A DNA stretch of 64,000 nt from Symsagittifera roscoffensis (Eukaryota > Xenacoelomorpha > Acoela > Convolutidae): NCBI RefSeq assembly GCF_963678635.1, contig NC_087071.1:22103194-22167193 (forward strand), written 5' to 3'. Positions 10,950-23,715 of this stretch are shown one piece after another. How positions within the stretch are numbered: position 1 is the stretch's first letter; every line of letters starts with the position of its first letter. The position numbers and the translations under genes were made by a program. The notes beneath the pieces are model-generated. The model ran no database searches. It was not told the origin of the DNA and saw only the letters and a program-made list of their open reading frames with translations.

Positions 10950-13800
10950 TTAGGGACTCGGGTGACTCAGATATTTCCGGGTGACTCAGAGGAGTTAGAA
11001 GTATATTTAAATTTTCGACAGCCCGGCGGTTTTGGTGTGAAGAAAGAACGATTATGGAAACTTAATATCCTGCAAGCTAATGATACTCAGTCGAATGGCT
11101 AGTTTAAAATTCAGACTCAAAATTTATTTTACGATGCAATAAATTTGATTGATATTGTTATTAGTTTATAATTAACAACGAAGAGGGAATATGGGGTAGA
11201 GGTCATATTATGGTCCTAGAATATGTTTATTATTACATGTAACGTCCTATGGCTCTCAAGGTCAACGTTCCGTTTAGTCTAAATGGCGCGTATAGCCAGT
11301 GGCTTGCATTAGCATAGTAAATTAAAGTTGATTTTTCTATTCTTATTCTGATTGAGATTACTATGAACTAGTGCAAGTGCTTACTTCAATAATGAGGGGT
11401 TTGATTGAGGGAAAGGAATAAGGTTTTTGGGCGGAAAAGAGGCATGGGTGCCATTGTTATGGAAAAAATTGAAACAACAATCTAGATACCAAATGCTTTT
11501 CATTAAAACTGATATTTCACAAAAGAAAAAGTGAAAAAAACTTAAGACTACGTTTTTGGATATAAATTTAAACCATCTTGAGGTTTTCCTCTTTTCAACC
11601 TTCGCCCTTCGCCTCTTTTGAGCTTCTTTTCTTTGGGGTTAGAAAGATGTTTAGAAACCTTCATGCTGATCGAATAAGTTTGGAATAGCTTAATTGACCA
11701 GCTAATTCTCATTAAAATCGGACTGTGTAAAAAATTGATAAATATTTTTTTACAGATTTCAAAAAACCATTCCTTGAGAGCCAAACTGTGCACTGGATAG
11801 GCACAGTTTTTTTTGTCGGCACTTTCCTTCTGTTGCTAATCCCGCATGACGTAAAAAGAGCTAGTTGTTCTAGTTTCCACAACTGTAAGTGGACTCCACA
11901 AAATGTAGGTGAAATCTCAAATGAAAGTGGAATCCGCAAAATTTGTTATCCGAATCCGCAAAAATAACCGGATTGCGCAAAAAAAGGCTTTCCACAACTT
12001 TTCTATCAATGATTTCGCATATGAACAGTTAAAACTAGAGCTGGAATTTTTTATCTAAAGCATTGCGGAAATTGAAAAAAAGGACTTCCATTAAAAGGGG
12101 AATCCACCAACTAATCTTACATTATTTGATAACTAACCTAGTTGGTGTCAAAATTTTATATCGATCACCAGAAACTTTTCCTCAATTTTTGGAAGGTAGT
12201 TTTCCTGAAAGTTTTGAATAGCTGGAAACAAAAATCAGGAAAATCAGGAAAATCACCTAGTGCATTATTTGGTTTATTAATCAGTATTTGGTTATCAGTA
12301 TTTGGCACAAAAACCATCGTTAGTTTTTGAAATAAGAAAGCTCAGTACTCAGTTCAGATATCAGTAATTGGTTCAGAGATCATCATCAGTATATGAGATC
12401 TCATTTTTAGTGTATGCTATTAGTTTTTTTGAGAAAAAGGAGAGTTCGATTGTTTTTTAAGAAAACTGATCAAATTTTTTGAAATATCCTCATTTCGTAA
12501 AACAGAAATAAAAAAACTAAACGAGCGGAAAAAAATTGGCAAAGAACTAACCACATTAGTTTTTATTTGTTGTTGAGCAATAAGATCATTTTCAAAAAAA
12601 TATATAGTGAGGAAAATAAGTGCTGTTTATAAATGTTGTTGGGCGGTTTGATCACTTTGATGGTTCTTGTTGCTCCTATCTGCCCCCACCCTTATTATCT
12701 CAACCCTCAGCAACACGCCTCATTTGTTTTACTGGCTGCTGGTATTCCTTTGCAAATTGCTGCTATTCGCATTCTGCCTTGTTTTGGAGATATTCTCCAG
12801 ACAACTTATGCATTAGTCTCTTAAAGAATTAAACTTTCTCGGTCCTTAATTTTGTATCCACTTCGCTTGACGTATTTGGATTTTGACCTTTCAGTCTAAT
12901 TAAAAATTAAGCGTTCACAGATTCAAGCGAATTATTTTTATCTGTACAATCGAAGATTGTAATACTTTAGAACGGCAAACTCAAAACGAAGCCAAGTTTT
13001 TTGTCAAATGGAGTTTGAGAAGAATAACGGCATCAACCTTACAGGCATTATCTAATTTTCAGCGGAAAATGTAGCGGTTGAAATAACTGTGAGCTCTCCT
13101 GTCCTTTTGTTGCCCAATGTTTTGCAGGGCAGTTTCATGTTCGCAGACAGAGACACCAGCTTGCAGAAACGCATTTTCGTGTTCGCAGAACCTGTGCTGA
13201 GACAATATTGAAGTGGTTGAATAAACTTGTACAAAGGATACTGGGACAAGGAAATATGAACTCAAGTGTTGCATCTGAGTGCAAGCTCACTCATAACCGT
13301 AGCAACTTTCATTTCGAAATGCACATTTTTTCAAATTCAGGAGAACCATTACGACACGGCTAGAAAAATTGCTACAAGACAGTTCTCCCTAGAAATATAA
13401 AAACTGAAACCTAATTTACCAAACATCGTCTCGATGAAAAAAATATCAAAGTCTTGTACAGCAGAGTCTTGCAAACAGTCGAACAGTTGATTTGATTGCT
13501 TCGTTTGAACAACTTGTCAGCTGAAATGAACAGTAAGAAGAACAAATTTCTCTTGGAAAATTTAAGAACTTAAATAACCTAGGCAGTGACAAACAGGAAT
13601 AAGAGTGAAAGTTAGAGCAACCGTCTCCTCGCCTTCAATTGGAACATTTAATGTTTCTCATTCTATCATTCCAGTGGTTTTATATATTTGTAAACCTAAT
13701 GGAGTTGAGTGTATAGGCAGTAAGAAGTGATAAATTGAAAATGAGTCTAGACAAGTCAAGGATACCTAAACTAAGTGATAGCTCTGAGAACTCATACCAG
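10950..13800. other. Non-coding AT-rich stretch
   Basis: No recognisable gene. It contains a rearranged piece of the CATTACGAGGCC MITE near 11765-11800 (AGCCAAACTGTGCACTGGATAGG), several ATCCGCAAAA/TCCGCA repeats at 11890-11990 that recur at 17690-17790, and a 52-bp spaced pair of TTCxTGTTCGCAGA at about 13135-13190. One hydrophobic open frame at 12633-12824 is listed separately. Confidence 0.6.
12633..12824 (+). CDS. Small hydrophobic open frame, unrecognised
   Basis: 63 codons starting MLLGGLITLMVLVAPICPHP and ending with a stop at 12822-12824. Two hydrophobic stretches (residues 2-15 and about 29-47) could span a membrane, with YYLNPQQHA between them. GC content and codon use differ visibly from the AT-rich surroundings. 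I recognise no family. It may be a remnant of a transferred or transposon-borne gene, or chance. Confidence 0.25.
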   Translation: MLLGGLITLMVLVAPICPHPYYLNPQQHASFVLLAAGIPLQIAAIRILPCFGDILQTTYALVS

Positions 13801-14500
13801 AGAAAAATTTGATGAGCGACCCTTTTGTGGAAAGGATCGCACGAACCCGGACCGACAAGGGGAGGAAAGTTTCAGGTGGAATGGTTGAACCAGGAGTCAA
13901 AAGTCCTCAGAAGGACAAAAGGCAATGTTAGATGTAGAGGTCCATCCGGACCCTGCCATGGATGATAACTTGGAGGGACATGGACCGGTAGAGAGTAGAA
14001 ACAGAAGCTTGGCGAGTGAATCTACTCCGGTAGAAGAAGGCCAAGATTTTGCCACTTCCACCGGGACTCTAGACCGAGAAGAGATGTCGGAACTGTCCGA
14101 CGTCTCTACTGAAAACCTGGCGACTACAAGATCACCCACAGACAACTTTATGATGCATGGTGTGACGGAGAAACCGGCAACGTCCTCCTCGTTTTCAGAA
14201 AAAGTGAAGAACACTTTGGGAAGATTCTTTCCCTTTACCAAGGGGACGAATACAGGCGATGAAGCAGAAACCCAGGAAGAGGAGGAGGACGATGACGAGC
14301 AAGATGACTTCGGATCTCCAGTCAGCCTCAATAGTTCGATTCAGGAGAATGATACATACGCCGATAGAGAGACGGGCTCTATGGACCGATTTGGTGTGGT
14401 CAGGGCAATAAGCAGGACCAAAAATTGATCAGGCCAGTCAGGAGACTTTGTGACTATGACGAATTCGGAGATGAGAAATGGGAAGAACAGAAATAGGCAC
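13800..14500 (+). pseudogene. Acidic reading frame resembling a retroelement Pol tail
   Basis: An open frame at 13925-14428 (167 codons) is rich in Glu, Asp, Ser and Thr, with a run of acidic residues near its end, and finishes RFGVVRAISRTKN. A one-base shift continues as LIRPVRRLCDYDEFGDE, which resembles the C-terminal tail of Gypsy-type Pol proteins. No catalytic domain is adjacent. It could instead be an unrelated host exon. The weak tail similarity and the nearby retroelement context favour a remnant. Confidence 0.4.
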
Positions 14501-14844
14501 TGAACTTAATAAAGAAGCCGGAATGTTTTTGAGCAAAAGTTTCAAAGTTTGACTAAAATTTTTGACCATACAGTTTTAACGTTCAGGCTCATTAAGGTCC
14601 ACCATGTGACCTGTATGACAGTGCGAAAACAAATATTTCTGAGATTTGAGGTTCTCACCAATGAATCAATCAATTGAAACATCAGGTATTTCAGATAATT
14701 ACCAGGTGAATTCTGGTTTAATTTTGGAATGAAAAGGGAGGTATAATGTGATTTGATACAGTCAATAAAGAAAGTAAGAATAGCAATCTCTGTATTTTTT
14801 GAGAAAGGAGAAGACCAACATAAGTTGATCATTATGAGCACGTT

Positions 14845-15141
14845 TTGAGAGTGAATAATGGTTTCAGTTTTAGTAAGAGCCATGAATATATTTGTACATT
14901 TGACCGCATGATTAACAACAAACTTGATCCGTTAACAGCCATAGCTGATGAACTTTTTAATGCGGAACAACTTGTTCGAGAATTTTATTTCCACTGCGAA
15001 AGTTCATCAGTTATGCAGCCAGCCCCATCAAAAAATTGTTGTGTACAAAATAGAATGAGTTTGATGGAACGATACAAAATCAAAAGACCAATGCCGAAAA
15101 GAGCAGTTATGAATTATGATTTTTTGCACTCAAAATTATAA
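14845..15141 (+). CDS. Open frame of unknown nature
   Basis: 98 codons, with MINNKLDPLTAIADELFNAE and YKIKRPMPKRAVMNYDF as the least low-complexity parts. No family is recognised, no splice sites are clear, and there is no companion frame. It could be an exon or a retroelement fragment, as it lies just beyond the Pol-tail-like frame. Confidence 0.2.
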   Translation: MRVNNGFSFSKSHEYICTFDRMINNKLDPLTAIADELFNAEQLVREFYFHCESSSVMQPAPSKNCCVQNRMSLMERYKIKRPMPKRAVMNYDFLHSKL

Positions 15142-15288
15142 CGACAAAAATGGAAACTCAATTGGAGCAAAGATAGGCGAAAAAAGAACGCCACTAATGA
15201 ATAGGGAAAAGTACTAAATTGAGAAAGAAATATAAATAATACAAACTTAAAAGGCCCCAATAGGTTATGGCGCTAGTTTTGAGTCTGA

Positions 15289-15289
15289 G

Positions 15290-15350
<61 letters not shown>

Positions 15351-15359
15351 GAGAGAGAG
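15289..15359. repeat. GATA/GA microsatellite
   Basis: A short GATA run passes into about 50 bases of pure GA, broken by a single GATA near the end. A simple polymorphic tract. Confidence 0.98.
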
Positions 15360-15940
15360 CGGTAGAACTGAAGGTAAAAAATATCCTAGACTGTACTTGA
15401 GGTGTGGGACAGCATCTTCTGCATGAATTCATGTTTTAGATGTAGATTTTGTACTGCCCGAGGCATGAGAGAGAACCACATGAGACAACCACAAGAGTTT
15501 CTAAGTTGAAGTGTTTGAACCTTTCAATTTAGAAGCGGTCATCAGTGAGTATCGGGGCGTTGGTTCATCGGCGTTTGCCTCAGCTTTGAGCGGGCTGTCT
15601 TAGTGGCCCACCTCGCCCTCTCCCGCATCGACGGCCGCTTCCCGACTCCTCTAAGTCCAATTCAGTGACTTTGTTGTAGTCCACCAAAACTGCTGTATTG
15701 ATGTCGTCCGTGTTGTCATGATGTCTCGTGATTGCAATGATGTCTTCGTCCGTGTCATTGTCATCGTCGGAGTAGTTTTTAATTTTAACCAAGGTAAAAA
15801 TGATGTGGTGTAGGTAGGGGGTTAGTGTTTTTAGTTGGCCAGGCTCAACATGCACAAGGCTTAATGAGACGAGAGGAGAGGGGTTGCTCACATGGCCCCA
15901 CTCTTACTTAGTTTAACAATTACAAATTCAAAAGCAAAAA

Positions 15941-16190
15941 TTACTTGTAGAGGAAGATGCTACCCACGCACTCCAGCTCGCATCTGCAGAACGGGCACTT
16001 TGTGTCTTTGTTCCACTGGCGTTTTGCTCCTAACAAAAGCAGTGTCCCACCTCTCTCTCGTGAATCGTCTGCAGCTCTTTTTCGAAGAAGCAGACTGGAA
16101 AAACTTGTGTTTTTGCGCATAAAACTCCCATCTTTCTGAAATTTGTAATTCAGTTGGTTCTGACACTGCATGATAACAAACTATGATCAC
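15941..16190 (-). CDS. Possible Cys-rich terminal exon, unrecognised
   Basis: A minus-strand frame ends QWNKDTKCPFCRCELECVG, a few residues and a TAA stop. The CPFC pair recalls the last cysteine pair of RING-type fingers, but the upstream cysteines and histidine are not in the same frame. No acceptor was fixed. The nearby minus-strand frame 15580-15891 (Asp-rich middle, Gly/Arg-rich end) may or may not belong to it. Confidence 0.2.
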
Positions 16191-16981
16191 GAGCTACAAT
16201 TGATAGAAAAAACTGCTTTAAATTATAAATTGCAAAATCTTGACATTTTGACATAAGATGCCATAGATGACAAAAGTATAAAATGACAAAAAACATAATG
16301 ACAAAAAAATACTATGATAGTTGAAATAAAAATTTGAGGTTGAAAGTTTCCGGACAATACCGTGATTTTTAAGCATACCGTGGAAAAGACAGCAGATACG
16401 CTATGGAGCAAAATTTTGTCACAACACTGCAAGTGGCCAAGAATCTGGCTCGTTCTACATCCAAACAAAATCCATTAAGAGCAAAGCTGACTTATAGTGG
16501 CTATTCATCAATTTCGTTGCCATATTTTCATTTCACGACTGTCTCAACAGAAGGAACAGAGAGAGCTGGCAAGTTGGGCGCACTCTGTGCACTGACTGTG
16601 ATCACTGATCAGGAGGAAATGAAAAGTTCTAGCTCCGAAACTGAAAATTGTTTTGAAGGTGTATAAAACATGAAGTTGTTGTTTGCAACAAAAAAGTTAC
16701 AGATATGTACGTTTAAGTCTGTAGGTTAGAGCAAGCACTCTACGTGAGTCTCGTCTCAAAAATAACTAGAAACACCAACGGCCGCGTCATCCCCAAGGAC
16801 ACCAGCAAGTTTTTGAGAAGATTCTCGAACGATTGCGCGAAAATATAGTGAGCTAGAGGTGATTTTAAAGCCTAAGAGTAAGAGAAGTTGGCCAAAGTCT
16901 AGTGTCCAACTTTCAGTGCTCATCTTTGAGAAACAAGAAATGAACCCCTAGCAATCAAATTAACCCCACAGCTTTTGGTTA

Positions 16982-17181
16982 NNNNNNNNNNNNNNNNNNN
17001 NNNNNNNNNNNNNNNNNNNNNNNNNNNNNNNNNNNNNNNNNNNNNNNNNNNNNNNNNNNNNNNNNNNNNNNNNNNNNNNNNNNNNNNNNNNNNNNNNNNN
17101 NNNNNNNNNNNNNNNNNNNNNNNNNNNNNNNNNNNNNNNNNNNNNNNNNNNNNNNNNNNNNNNNNNNNNNNNNNNNNNNNN
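16982..17181. other. Assembly gap (200 N)
   Basis: Exactly 200 undetermined bases, a typical placeholder length. The right edge begins inside the GGTCAGTATTTGGGAT repeat, so a collapsed repeat is the likely cause. Confidence 0.99.
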
Positions 17182-17560
17182 GGTCAGTATTTGGGATTGA
17201 TGGAATCCCAAAAACTGGAATAATATGGAATAAATATATAATAAATTCAATATTTGGAGTCATTAGGTTGAGAGTGATTACAAACCCAACGCATAGCAAA
17301 TGATCGAATTAGTTAAGTATTTGGGATTTCATCGATCCCAAATGCTGGTCAATAATTGGGTTTCCATTAATCCCATACACTGATCTAGTAATTTCCTATT
17401 CTAGTAAAATCAAATTATGTATTTTAAAGATTTGTAATTAAAAGATCAATAGGTCAGTATTTGGGATCGACGTTCAGTAGGTCAGTATTTGGGATCGAAG
17501 TTGAGATCAAAATTGACAGGATTTGAGATCGAGGTTGGGTTGACAGGAATTGAGACCAAA
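17182..17560. repeat. Degenerate satellite with GGTCAGTATTTGGGATCGA motif
   Basis: Variants of GTATTTGGGAT(C/T)GA recur at 17182, 17318, 17453 and 17478, some as inverted pairs (TTTGGGATTTCATCGATCCCAAA at about 17320-17343). The array abuts the assembly gap and probably continues into it. Confidence 0.65.
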
Positions 17561-17689
17561 CGTATGGTATTTCAACTGGTAGTTGAACAATGTAGTAACT
17601 GAGATTGATTTTTCTGGTGACTAGTTAAAAAAAGTTATAACTTTAAATGCTATGCTACACATATACATATGTGTAAACGGAATCAGCAA

Positions 17690-17962
17690 ACAAAATGCGG
17701 ATTCCACTTACAACTTGCGGATTCCATTAACATGTTGCGGTTTCCGCTTACAGTTGCGGATTCCGCAACAGCTCAGTTTAACTATACACATGTCCCATTG
17801 TTTGGATTCCGCAAATTTGTCTTTTTTGGAGCGATTTTGTAGAATACATAACAGCAAAGAAGATCAAAAAGTAGCAATGATGTGGATTCCGCGACAAAGC
17901 TGATTTTGGCCTGTTGTGGAATCCGCAAACGATGCACAGAATGCACAGTTTGGCCTCGTGAT
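17690..17962. repeat. GCGGATTCC repeat block with a MITE right end
   Basis: TGCGGATTCC(A/G)CTTACA-type units occur four times at 17695-17770. The block ends with GCACAGTTTGGCCTCGTGATG (17942-17962), the right terminus of the MITE at 23716-23917. No matching left terminus was found nearby, so this copy is incomplete or rearranged. Confidence 0.55.
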
Positions 17963-18309
17963 GTTTTACATTCAGAAAGCACGGGTACCGCTTCGGTCAC
18001 AAACAAATAACAATAACTACTTTCCTGATCATTACAGTATTGCAGATAACATTCCATTTGGGAAAGTCCTCGTAAACAGATCTAAAATCAAAGATAAATT
18101 AAGTCTGTCATCTCAAACTATTATGGCAGAATGTTGGAGCAATATTCGACCACCCAAATTGTTTTTGATGACAGAAAGGTCACAAGATTAACATGTTAAA
18201 ACCCCTTCCCCCAATTAAAAATAACTGTAGACTTTGAGATATTAATATGAAGATTTCATTTTTTCAGAAGATTTTTTTTATGACATAGATCAAATTTTGA
18301 TACGTTTCG

Positions 18310-18725
18310 AGAACGTTTTTGTTCCGAATTTTGATACGAAAGTAACGGAATGTTTGTGCTCGGGGTGGGTTTTTTCTTCGGACAAATTTCGACTTTTTAA
18401 TTAGCCATTTTCGACGAATTTTTTTATATCAATCACAGGGTATCGTTGTCTTGAGATTAAATTTGAAACGATATTCCACTTTTTCCTAAAGTTGTGGGGT
18501 TTGATGATTGCCATTTTGACCAATTTGGGACAATTAACGAGCGATATTGGCGTTTATATGGCATGTGAGGTGATGATTTTCATAGAAAAAACTCAAATTA
18601 AGAAAAAAAATTTTTTTAATTTTATTTAATTTGTGAATGATATTTATGTTTTTACTGCTCCATAAACCTTAAAAGCAATCGTAAAATTCTGGGCTTCGCC
18701 CTGATACAAGCAGTCTTGTTTATAG
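18310..18725 (+). repeat. Dispersed repeat family A, copy 1
   Basis: Starts near TTGTTCCGAATTTTGATACG and includes CGGGGTGGGTTTTTTCTTC and CATAAACCTTAAAAGCA. It ends GGGCTTCGCCCTGATACAAGCAGTCTTGTTTA. Copies occur in this window on both strands. No coding capacity. Confidence 0.75.
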
Positions 18726-19214
18726 TTTTCAAAACATTGAAATTCAACTGCTGGCTAAATTCAAAATATAGAAACTCAATTGTTGGCTAGTCCATTTAAG
18801 AAATTGTGTCATTATTTTATACTGTTGAAAACCTAGTCGGCTCATACGACTCAGTCAAAGTAACCAAGAAAAAATAAGTTTCAGATCTGAAATTAGATCT
18901 GAAATAACCCATTCTTCAAGTATCCAAAATTTCACAGCCCATTTTAGGACTAAAATAGAGCATTTACTGCGCACAGGTGTCAACAAAAAAAAACTTAAAG
19001 CGCTCAGTCATCAAAGAAGCAGCGCTGAGTCATCGCTGACCAAATTTTTCAGTGCGGAATTTCCCCTAATTCATTGCTTAATTAGTAGTAAAAATTACAT
19101 CACTTTCCAACACTAAATCAGCTGTAAAACGTCACTAAATCATAGCTGAATAAAACTGTTACAGTAGTTTTGATGTCCAACAAAAAATCAGTCATGAAAC
19201 GATTATCAACACAG

Positions 19215-19740
19215 ATTTTTTGTTCCGACTTTCGATACGAAATTAACGGAATATTTGTGCTCGGGGTGGGTTTTTTCTTCAGTCAATTTTTTTAAGTGGC
19301 CAATTTTAACGGAATTTTTTATAATATTCAAACGGTATTGTTGTCCTGAGCTTAAATTTGAAAAGATACTTCACCTGTGATTACTTTTTGTAAAGTTATG
19401 GAGGTTTAAAGTTGCCAATTTGGTCTGTCTTAAACAATTAACGCGCGATAGATTTCGCGCTTTTATCGCTTAAGCGGAGATTTAACCCATCTTAGAAATC
19501 GTTCCAAATTGGTTGAAAGAAGCTTATTTGCCATAATCGATTTGTTACATGGAGCAAAATATATTCTTTTGTACTGTATATGGCGTGTGGGGTAATGAAT
19601 TTCATACAAATTTTAGAAAAAAACTTTCAATTTATTTTAATAAATTGATTTTTTTATGTTACTACTGCTCCATAAACCTTAAAAAGCAGTCAGAACATTC
19701 AGGGTTGCGCCCTGATACGAGCAGTTTTGTTTATCGGTGA
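19215..19740 (+). repeat. Dispersed repeat family A, copy 2
   Basis: Begins TGTTCCGACTTTCGATACG and ends CAGTCAGAACATTCAGGG plus the GCGCCCTGATACGAGCAG tail. The near-terminal TGTTCCGACT and its approximate inverse suggest terminal inverted repeats of a DNA-transposon derivative. It lies in direct orientation about 0.9 kb after copy 1. Confidence 0.75.
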
Positions 19741-20340
19741 TTGTCACTAAGAACACTACCCGGAGGATTTTTCAAATAGGAGCTAATAATTCTGAAAGTA
19801 ATTATGAACTCTTAACTACCCCCTCCTCCCTATAGGTACCCAGTACAAAATAATTACCACTCTTGAAAAAACTAAATAAACAGCAAAACAAATAGGGATT
19901 TTGTATTGACTTTTTGCAATAGGGAGGAATACTTGAAAAACTCAGTAGTTTTAAGAAAAGATGAACTTTTTGATTGAAAAAAAGAATAATTATTGATTTC
20001 AGTACTTGGCATCTATCTCCTAATCACATGACAAAAAACTAGGATGAAACAGAACAATATTATAAGGATTTTAAAGGGAGGGCTTGAAAATTTCGCTAAA
20101 GATGAAAACTTCGCCAAAGAAAATGTCCGTCATGCATTGCTTAAAGAAATTAAAACCTTCGAGTCGCGCATTGGGCGTAAAAAACACTGATTTTGACAGG
20201 AAAAAATGAGCTTAAACTGCAAATGTTTGTTGAAAAGCCTCCAAGTTTAAAAAAATAATGTCGCAAAAAAAATTCAACTTGTGACATGTTTTCACAAAGT
20301 TTTCACAAAGTTGAGATATCTAAGTTTTACCCAAAATAGG

Positions 20341-20580
20341 GGTCGGTGATGACGTGATTATGTCCTCGCCTCTCAATTTAAAGGTCGGATGTTCGAGGCC
20401 CACCATGATCCGTGCTCGTTGGTTGAGGGTGAGGCAACATAACCCAGCCCAGAAAAACAACTTAAAAAATTGAATTTAGTTCTTGAGCACGGAACACAAC
20501 AGCGGTTCTTCGTGATGAACTGAACAGCTCGTATATTGGTTCTTTTCCTTGTGAATAAATAGTCTTAACAAAATATGGTT
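20341..20580 (+). repeat. tRNA-derived SINE, family 1
   Basis: The head resembles a tRNA: GGTCGGTGATGACGTG (A-box-like) and, about 45 bases on, GGATGTTCGAGGCCC (B-box-like, GTTCGA core). The body includes CATGATCCGTGCTCGTTG and a conserved tail with ACAGCTCGTATATTGG and CTTTTCCTTGTGAATAAATA. Related copies lie at 43300-43510, 45368-45565 and, divergent, near 60050-60260, all on the minus strand. Confidence 0.75.
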
Positions 20581-20875
20581 TTAAAATTGTTTGATATAAT
20601 TCGGAATTTCAATTTGGTTTACTTTTATGAACAGAAAAGTTTTAAATTTTGAAACTTCCACATACAGACTTGCAAAATCGTAAGTCTCCGCCTCTGCTCT
20701 CGATAGTTAATGAAACCGTTTCTCAAAGAGAACATTTGTACGTGTTTTTCAATTATTGAAGTTTTTCAATTGAAGTTTTTCACCAACTTATTTTGAATTT
20801 TTGCAAAAGATCAAAATTAAGATGAAAGATGGAAGTATAAAAAATACTCATGTGGCTGTTTGTGTAGAAAACTAC

Positions 20876-21358
20876 CAGCCAGACAGAAAGATGAAATGAC
20901 GATCCAAGTATCCAAGACATAGTGGATTAGAATAAAGAGTCCGTTGAATACGAGATCGAACAGACTCTGAACAGTGACTAGAAAGAACTCCATCGAGTGG
21001 AGGTCATCCACCATGTACACAGTTGAAATGAAGTAGAGGTTGACTACTATTGTCAGCAGGCAGAAAGGACCCTGAAAATTACCAAAAGTTAGCATTTATT
21101 TTTCTATGCATGACTTCAGAATAATTTAAACATAAGATTTAATGTCCCGAAAGGAAATAAAAACACGTCTAAATGTTTATCAACACTATTTTTCCCTCAA
21201 AATGAAAGTGAATTAAATTTTGAAAAGAAAAGAATTGTTCGAGCTCTTACCACGTATAATTCAGATAGTACTTTGAAGCGCAGAAGATGGTCTACGTCGT
21301 GTGGATCTGGGACAAAAGCACTGGGAATGTTGGTTTGAGTTGAGTTGGTTCCTCCCAT
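20876..21358 (-). CDS. First two exons of a probable multi-pass membrane receptor
   Basis: Exon 21251-21358 begins MGGTNSTQTN, with an N-glycosylation site, and ends at donor GTG|GTAAGA. Exon 20876-21071 begins after TTTTCAG and ends with a GT donor in phase 1. The joined reading has two strong hydrophobic spans: FCLLTIVVNLYFISTVY and, after a short loop, FFLVTVQSLFDLVFNGLFIL, followed by WIVISSFCLA. An Asn in the first and SLFDL in the second fit the N1.50 and D2.50 positions of rhodopsin-like GPCRs. The rest of the receptor was not found downstream to 15500, so it lies elsewhere, is lost, or is too diverged for me to see. Confidence 0.5.
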
Positions 21359-23715
21359 TTTTAACGCTCTCTTCTGGAAAACGATTAGTCGGCAATAATA
21401 ATACTCTTAATACTGAACAATTTACAAAAACAAACGTTTGTTTAGTAAAAAAAAACTAGGTCAAGGTTTTAAGGATATTATTGAGAGCAATCGATTGCTG
21501 TTCAAATAGCGCAGAATGTTTCGATCACTGTTATTCGGAGAAAACATAATAAAAAATAACAAATCAAGCTTTGTGTTTCAATTTTTTCTATTTCTCACCT
21601 GAAATTTCTATAATTTTTTTTGCTCATAACCTCGTGTCGTGACGTTTGTTTGATTTAGTTTATCGTGAGCTCTAAACATTTTAAAAAAAACTCTTTTCTC
21701 TATATGGGCGAAGAAATTACAAAAGGTGACGAGAACCAGAAGTAGCTTCGAATTTCACCAGAAATAATATTTTACCAGAACTAAGAAAAAATTACATTAC
21801 AAGACTTCTGTCAGATCCTTGAAAATTTATATCAAAATGAGCATCTAATATAGGTCAAAAAAGGTAAAAAAAGGGAAAAAGTATAAAGCATGTTTTATGA
21901 TTTTATTAAAAATTGAGATTTTTCAATTAAAAAAACTTTGTCGATTAACAAAAGTGGCTCACTTAATTTTTAAAGACTTGACAAATGACGCGATGCGTTT
22001 GGTGTAACTTTAAAAAATAAGCAATCTAGTTCTCTCATCACATGGCTTCTAATGTAGGCTCAATTTGTGAAAAAGGCAATTTTAGTACATCAAAATATTT
22101 TGATTTTTTATAGGATAGTCTACACCAAAAATACAAAATTAAACAGAAGTTCGTGGAAAACACAAGTTGTTCCTGTGACTAAAAGCTAAATTTTGTTATG
22201 AAGATGTAGAATTTATTAGAATAGCATATCTTGATTTTCGGACAGTTTTTTCGAATCCTTCTATACAATTTTATGCCAAGCATTCTTGTAGAACAATTAA
22301 GTCACACTTTTTTTTTCAATTGATAGCACATAGTTTGATGCCCTTATATAATTTTTTTATTTTACATAGTTCATGCACTAAAAAATATGTGCAAATTAAA
22401 TTTGAATTCAATTTTTGATATATAGAAAAATTACTCTTTTTATTTGAAATTCTCCAGGACACCATAAAACAAAGGATTAAAGACTTTTTTTGATAAACAC
22501 AAACTTACTTTTGTATAACCAAAGTTATCGAAAAATTGTCGAATTAGTTTTCTGACATCAAAAATTGATTGCAATGTATTGGTGATTTTTCCTAACTGAA
22601 CTGGAATTGATCTTTCTTATTCAGTTCAAACTGAAAGATCACTTCCCGATTTTTGTTAAAATTAGCTGGTGAAACATGACCTTGAGTCATTGGTTCGAGC
22701 AACTTTGTGCGGGTGATTTACCATATATATTTGATCTGATTTGCTACTGGAATTATCACTCAAATCTCATTAGTTCACTCTTTATTAATCAACTGTTTGT
22801 CGCTGCAATAACCTTGATACAATGCAAGTTTTCGTTGAATGAGAGCTTCAAAGCTCCAACAGCGCGCATAGCTTCAAAGCCCCAACAGCGCTTAGAGCTC
22901 CGGAGCTCCAAGCTTCAACAAACAAATAAACAATTTAGTTTTTATCAAAAACGTTTCATACATTCTGTCATTATTAAGTTTTATGACATGTTTTTTTCTC
23001 AAAACAAGAAAAAAACATATATCAGAAATCAAATATCAGCAATCAATGCCTCGTAAAAAATATTTTCAAGCTAATGAATTTCAGCTTCATGCGGTTTTTT
23101 GTTAAACGACAGCACTCGGAACCGAATATAAATTTTTTTTTGCCATAATAGATTTGGCCAATAAAATAGCCATAAAAAATTTTGAGTGAAACCCGAAAAA
23201 ATTTTTTGTTCGCCAGCTGTAATAAATCTCAAAACATGGACAAATATTTTCTACCAACCAGTTTTTCAAAATAGAAATTTTCTAGCCGTTTACAAAAACT
23301 TGCGTTTTCTGCTATTTATTGTTTTTTAGGTCCTTTAAAACAACCTAGATAACGATTTGAAAATGTGTTTGTCTAAAAAACACTGTTCTTTTTAATGATT
23401 GAAAATAAATTTGAGAAAAGTCTTGAAATATTTGTTTTATGAAAAACGTTGACTTCCAAAAAGTATATACAGATCAGAAATCAGATAATTGGTAAGTACA
23501 AAGTTTGGCTTTTTTATTTTCAACAGCTTTATGCCATTATTTTGTGTTAAGACAGCACTTTGAAAATCAAAAATAGGATTTGAAAATTTTTTAGTCAAAT
23601 TGCAAACTTTTGTCATTAATATAGCTTTTTTTCGTTACTTTTTGTGGCTGTACTGATATTGACGACAAATAAATCAAGCAGTCTGGATAGCTTTTACGCT
23701 TTTTTGGAGTGCTGA

